Positions 63,800 to 64,000 of a stretch of DNA of 64,000 nucleotides are shown piece by piece (within the stretch, counting starts at the first letter, position 1; each line of letters begins with the position of its first letter). Location of the stretch: the NCBI GenBank assembly GCA_045599185.1, contig JAZRVO010000032.1, forward strand, positions 65,225-129,224. The letters are read 5' to 3'. A model generated the notes under the pieces. The model was not told the DNA's origin, did no database searches, and was given only the letters and a program-made list of their open reading frames with translations. Source of the DNA: UBA1240 sp045599185 (GTDB lineage Bacteria > Spirochaetota > Spirochaetia > Treponematales > Treponemataceae). The translations under genes were made by a program, and so were the position numbers.

Positions 63800-64000
63800 T
63801 TGCTGTGCAAAACTCGCATTTTGCTTTTTATATTTTCTAAAATTAATATTCAGGCTGGCAAATAGAGAGTTTGGAGATAATTGATATATTTTAACTTTTT
63901 ATAATACAATAAATTAGGATTGACGAAAAAGGGAATAAGGTATAGTTTATTTGTTATTGTAAAACGTTTTGCTTTTAACGGTTTTTCAATAAAAACCGAA
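63800..64000. other. AT-rich stretch without recognised genes
   Basis: No frame here is credible. The sequence is AT-rich with runs of T and A (for example AAAACGTTTTGC near 63960), and probably lies outside the phage. Nothing else is evident. Confidence 0.5.

Noticed and set aside
1..64000. General recoding of TAG as an amino acid
   Set aside because: Several clearly bounded genes (for example those ending at 6830, 7789, 8903, 35691, 43078, 49321, 60071) stop at TAG with the next gene starting at once.
1..64000. A DGR reverse transcriptase, template repeat or retron in the window
   Set aside because: No frame shows reverse-transcriptase motifs, and I found no A-rich near-copy of 3291-3416.
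1..64000. tRNA or rRNA genes
   Set aside because: No cloverleaf with CCA-type 3' end or conserved T-loop was seen on either strand; the hairpins found are terminators or operators.

Overview
The window is almost entirely one temperate tailed phage (prophage) of myovirus type in an AT-rich host (roughly 40% GC by eye). It starts inside an early phage gene and ends in a repeat-rich, gene-poor stretch that may be the junction with host DNA. A spirochaete host, probably a Treponema-like animal-associated species, is my inference. It rests on the DUF261-like lysis-module protein, the DUF6273-type protein, the transposase type and the relaxed lipobox. There is no rRNA or tRNA to settle it.

Layout. 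1-11074, early region on the + strand: a metallopeptidase-like protein, YqaJ exonuclease plus RecT recombinase, a Lar-like zinc protein, a DEDDh exonuclease, a DUF6273 protein whose 3' end looks like a diversity-generating retroelement variable region, a DUF1351 protein, a replication initiator, SSB, a PD-(D/E)XK nuclease and many small unknowns. 11055-15798: terminase subunits and portal. 15822-27794: very large capsid-module proteins: a MuF protein with nuclease-like extensions, a 1799-residue DarB-like methyltransferase/helicase, a BECR-nuclease/sliding-clamp fusion and a zeta-toxin kinase. 27793-30903: accessory (moron) island with its own repressor, operators, promoters, a HigB/HI1420-like toxin-antitoxin pair and an HD alarmone-hydrolase-like protein. 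31065-43078: capsid protease/scaffold, major capsid protein with an Ig-like insert, and connector and neck genes interleaved with three related cargo-like genes. 43208-59343: tail terminator, contractile sheath, tube, chaperone, tape measure, hub, spike, wedge, gpJ and tail fibres. 59466-61279: membrane protein, holin, putative cysteine endolysin and an overlapping spanin-like pair. 61323-63222, - strand: CI-like repressor and an ISNCY-like DDE transposase. 63232-64000: DnaA-box-like site, an 11-bp-phased array, a tandem 10-mer and GC-rich inverted repeats.

The most unusual part is the set of capsid-module cargo genes. Four proteins (24076, 36481, 38259, 41117) share an N-terminal module of about 135 residues. 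Three of them share a C-terminal tag, while the middle is swapped between different nuclease-like domains. A short K-S-[FVMLW] motif recurs throughout capsid-region proteins and is my candidate for a maturation-protease or packaging signal. I propose a polymorphic-toxin-like system in which virion cargo is built on constant adapters and delivered with the DNA.

Regulation is also distinctive. Four late transcription units have a sigma70-like promoter, then a short leader ending in a strong intrinsic terminator, then the SD and the gene (24076, 31065, 43208, 59466); a fifth at 46543 is weaker. This suggests antitermination or attenuation. Functional calls come from recognised motifs read by eye; no database search was possible.
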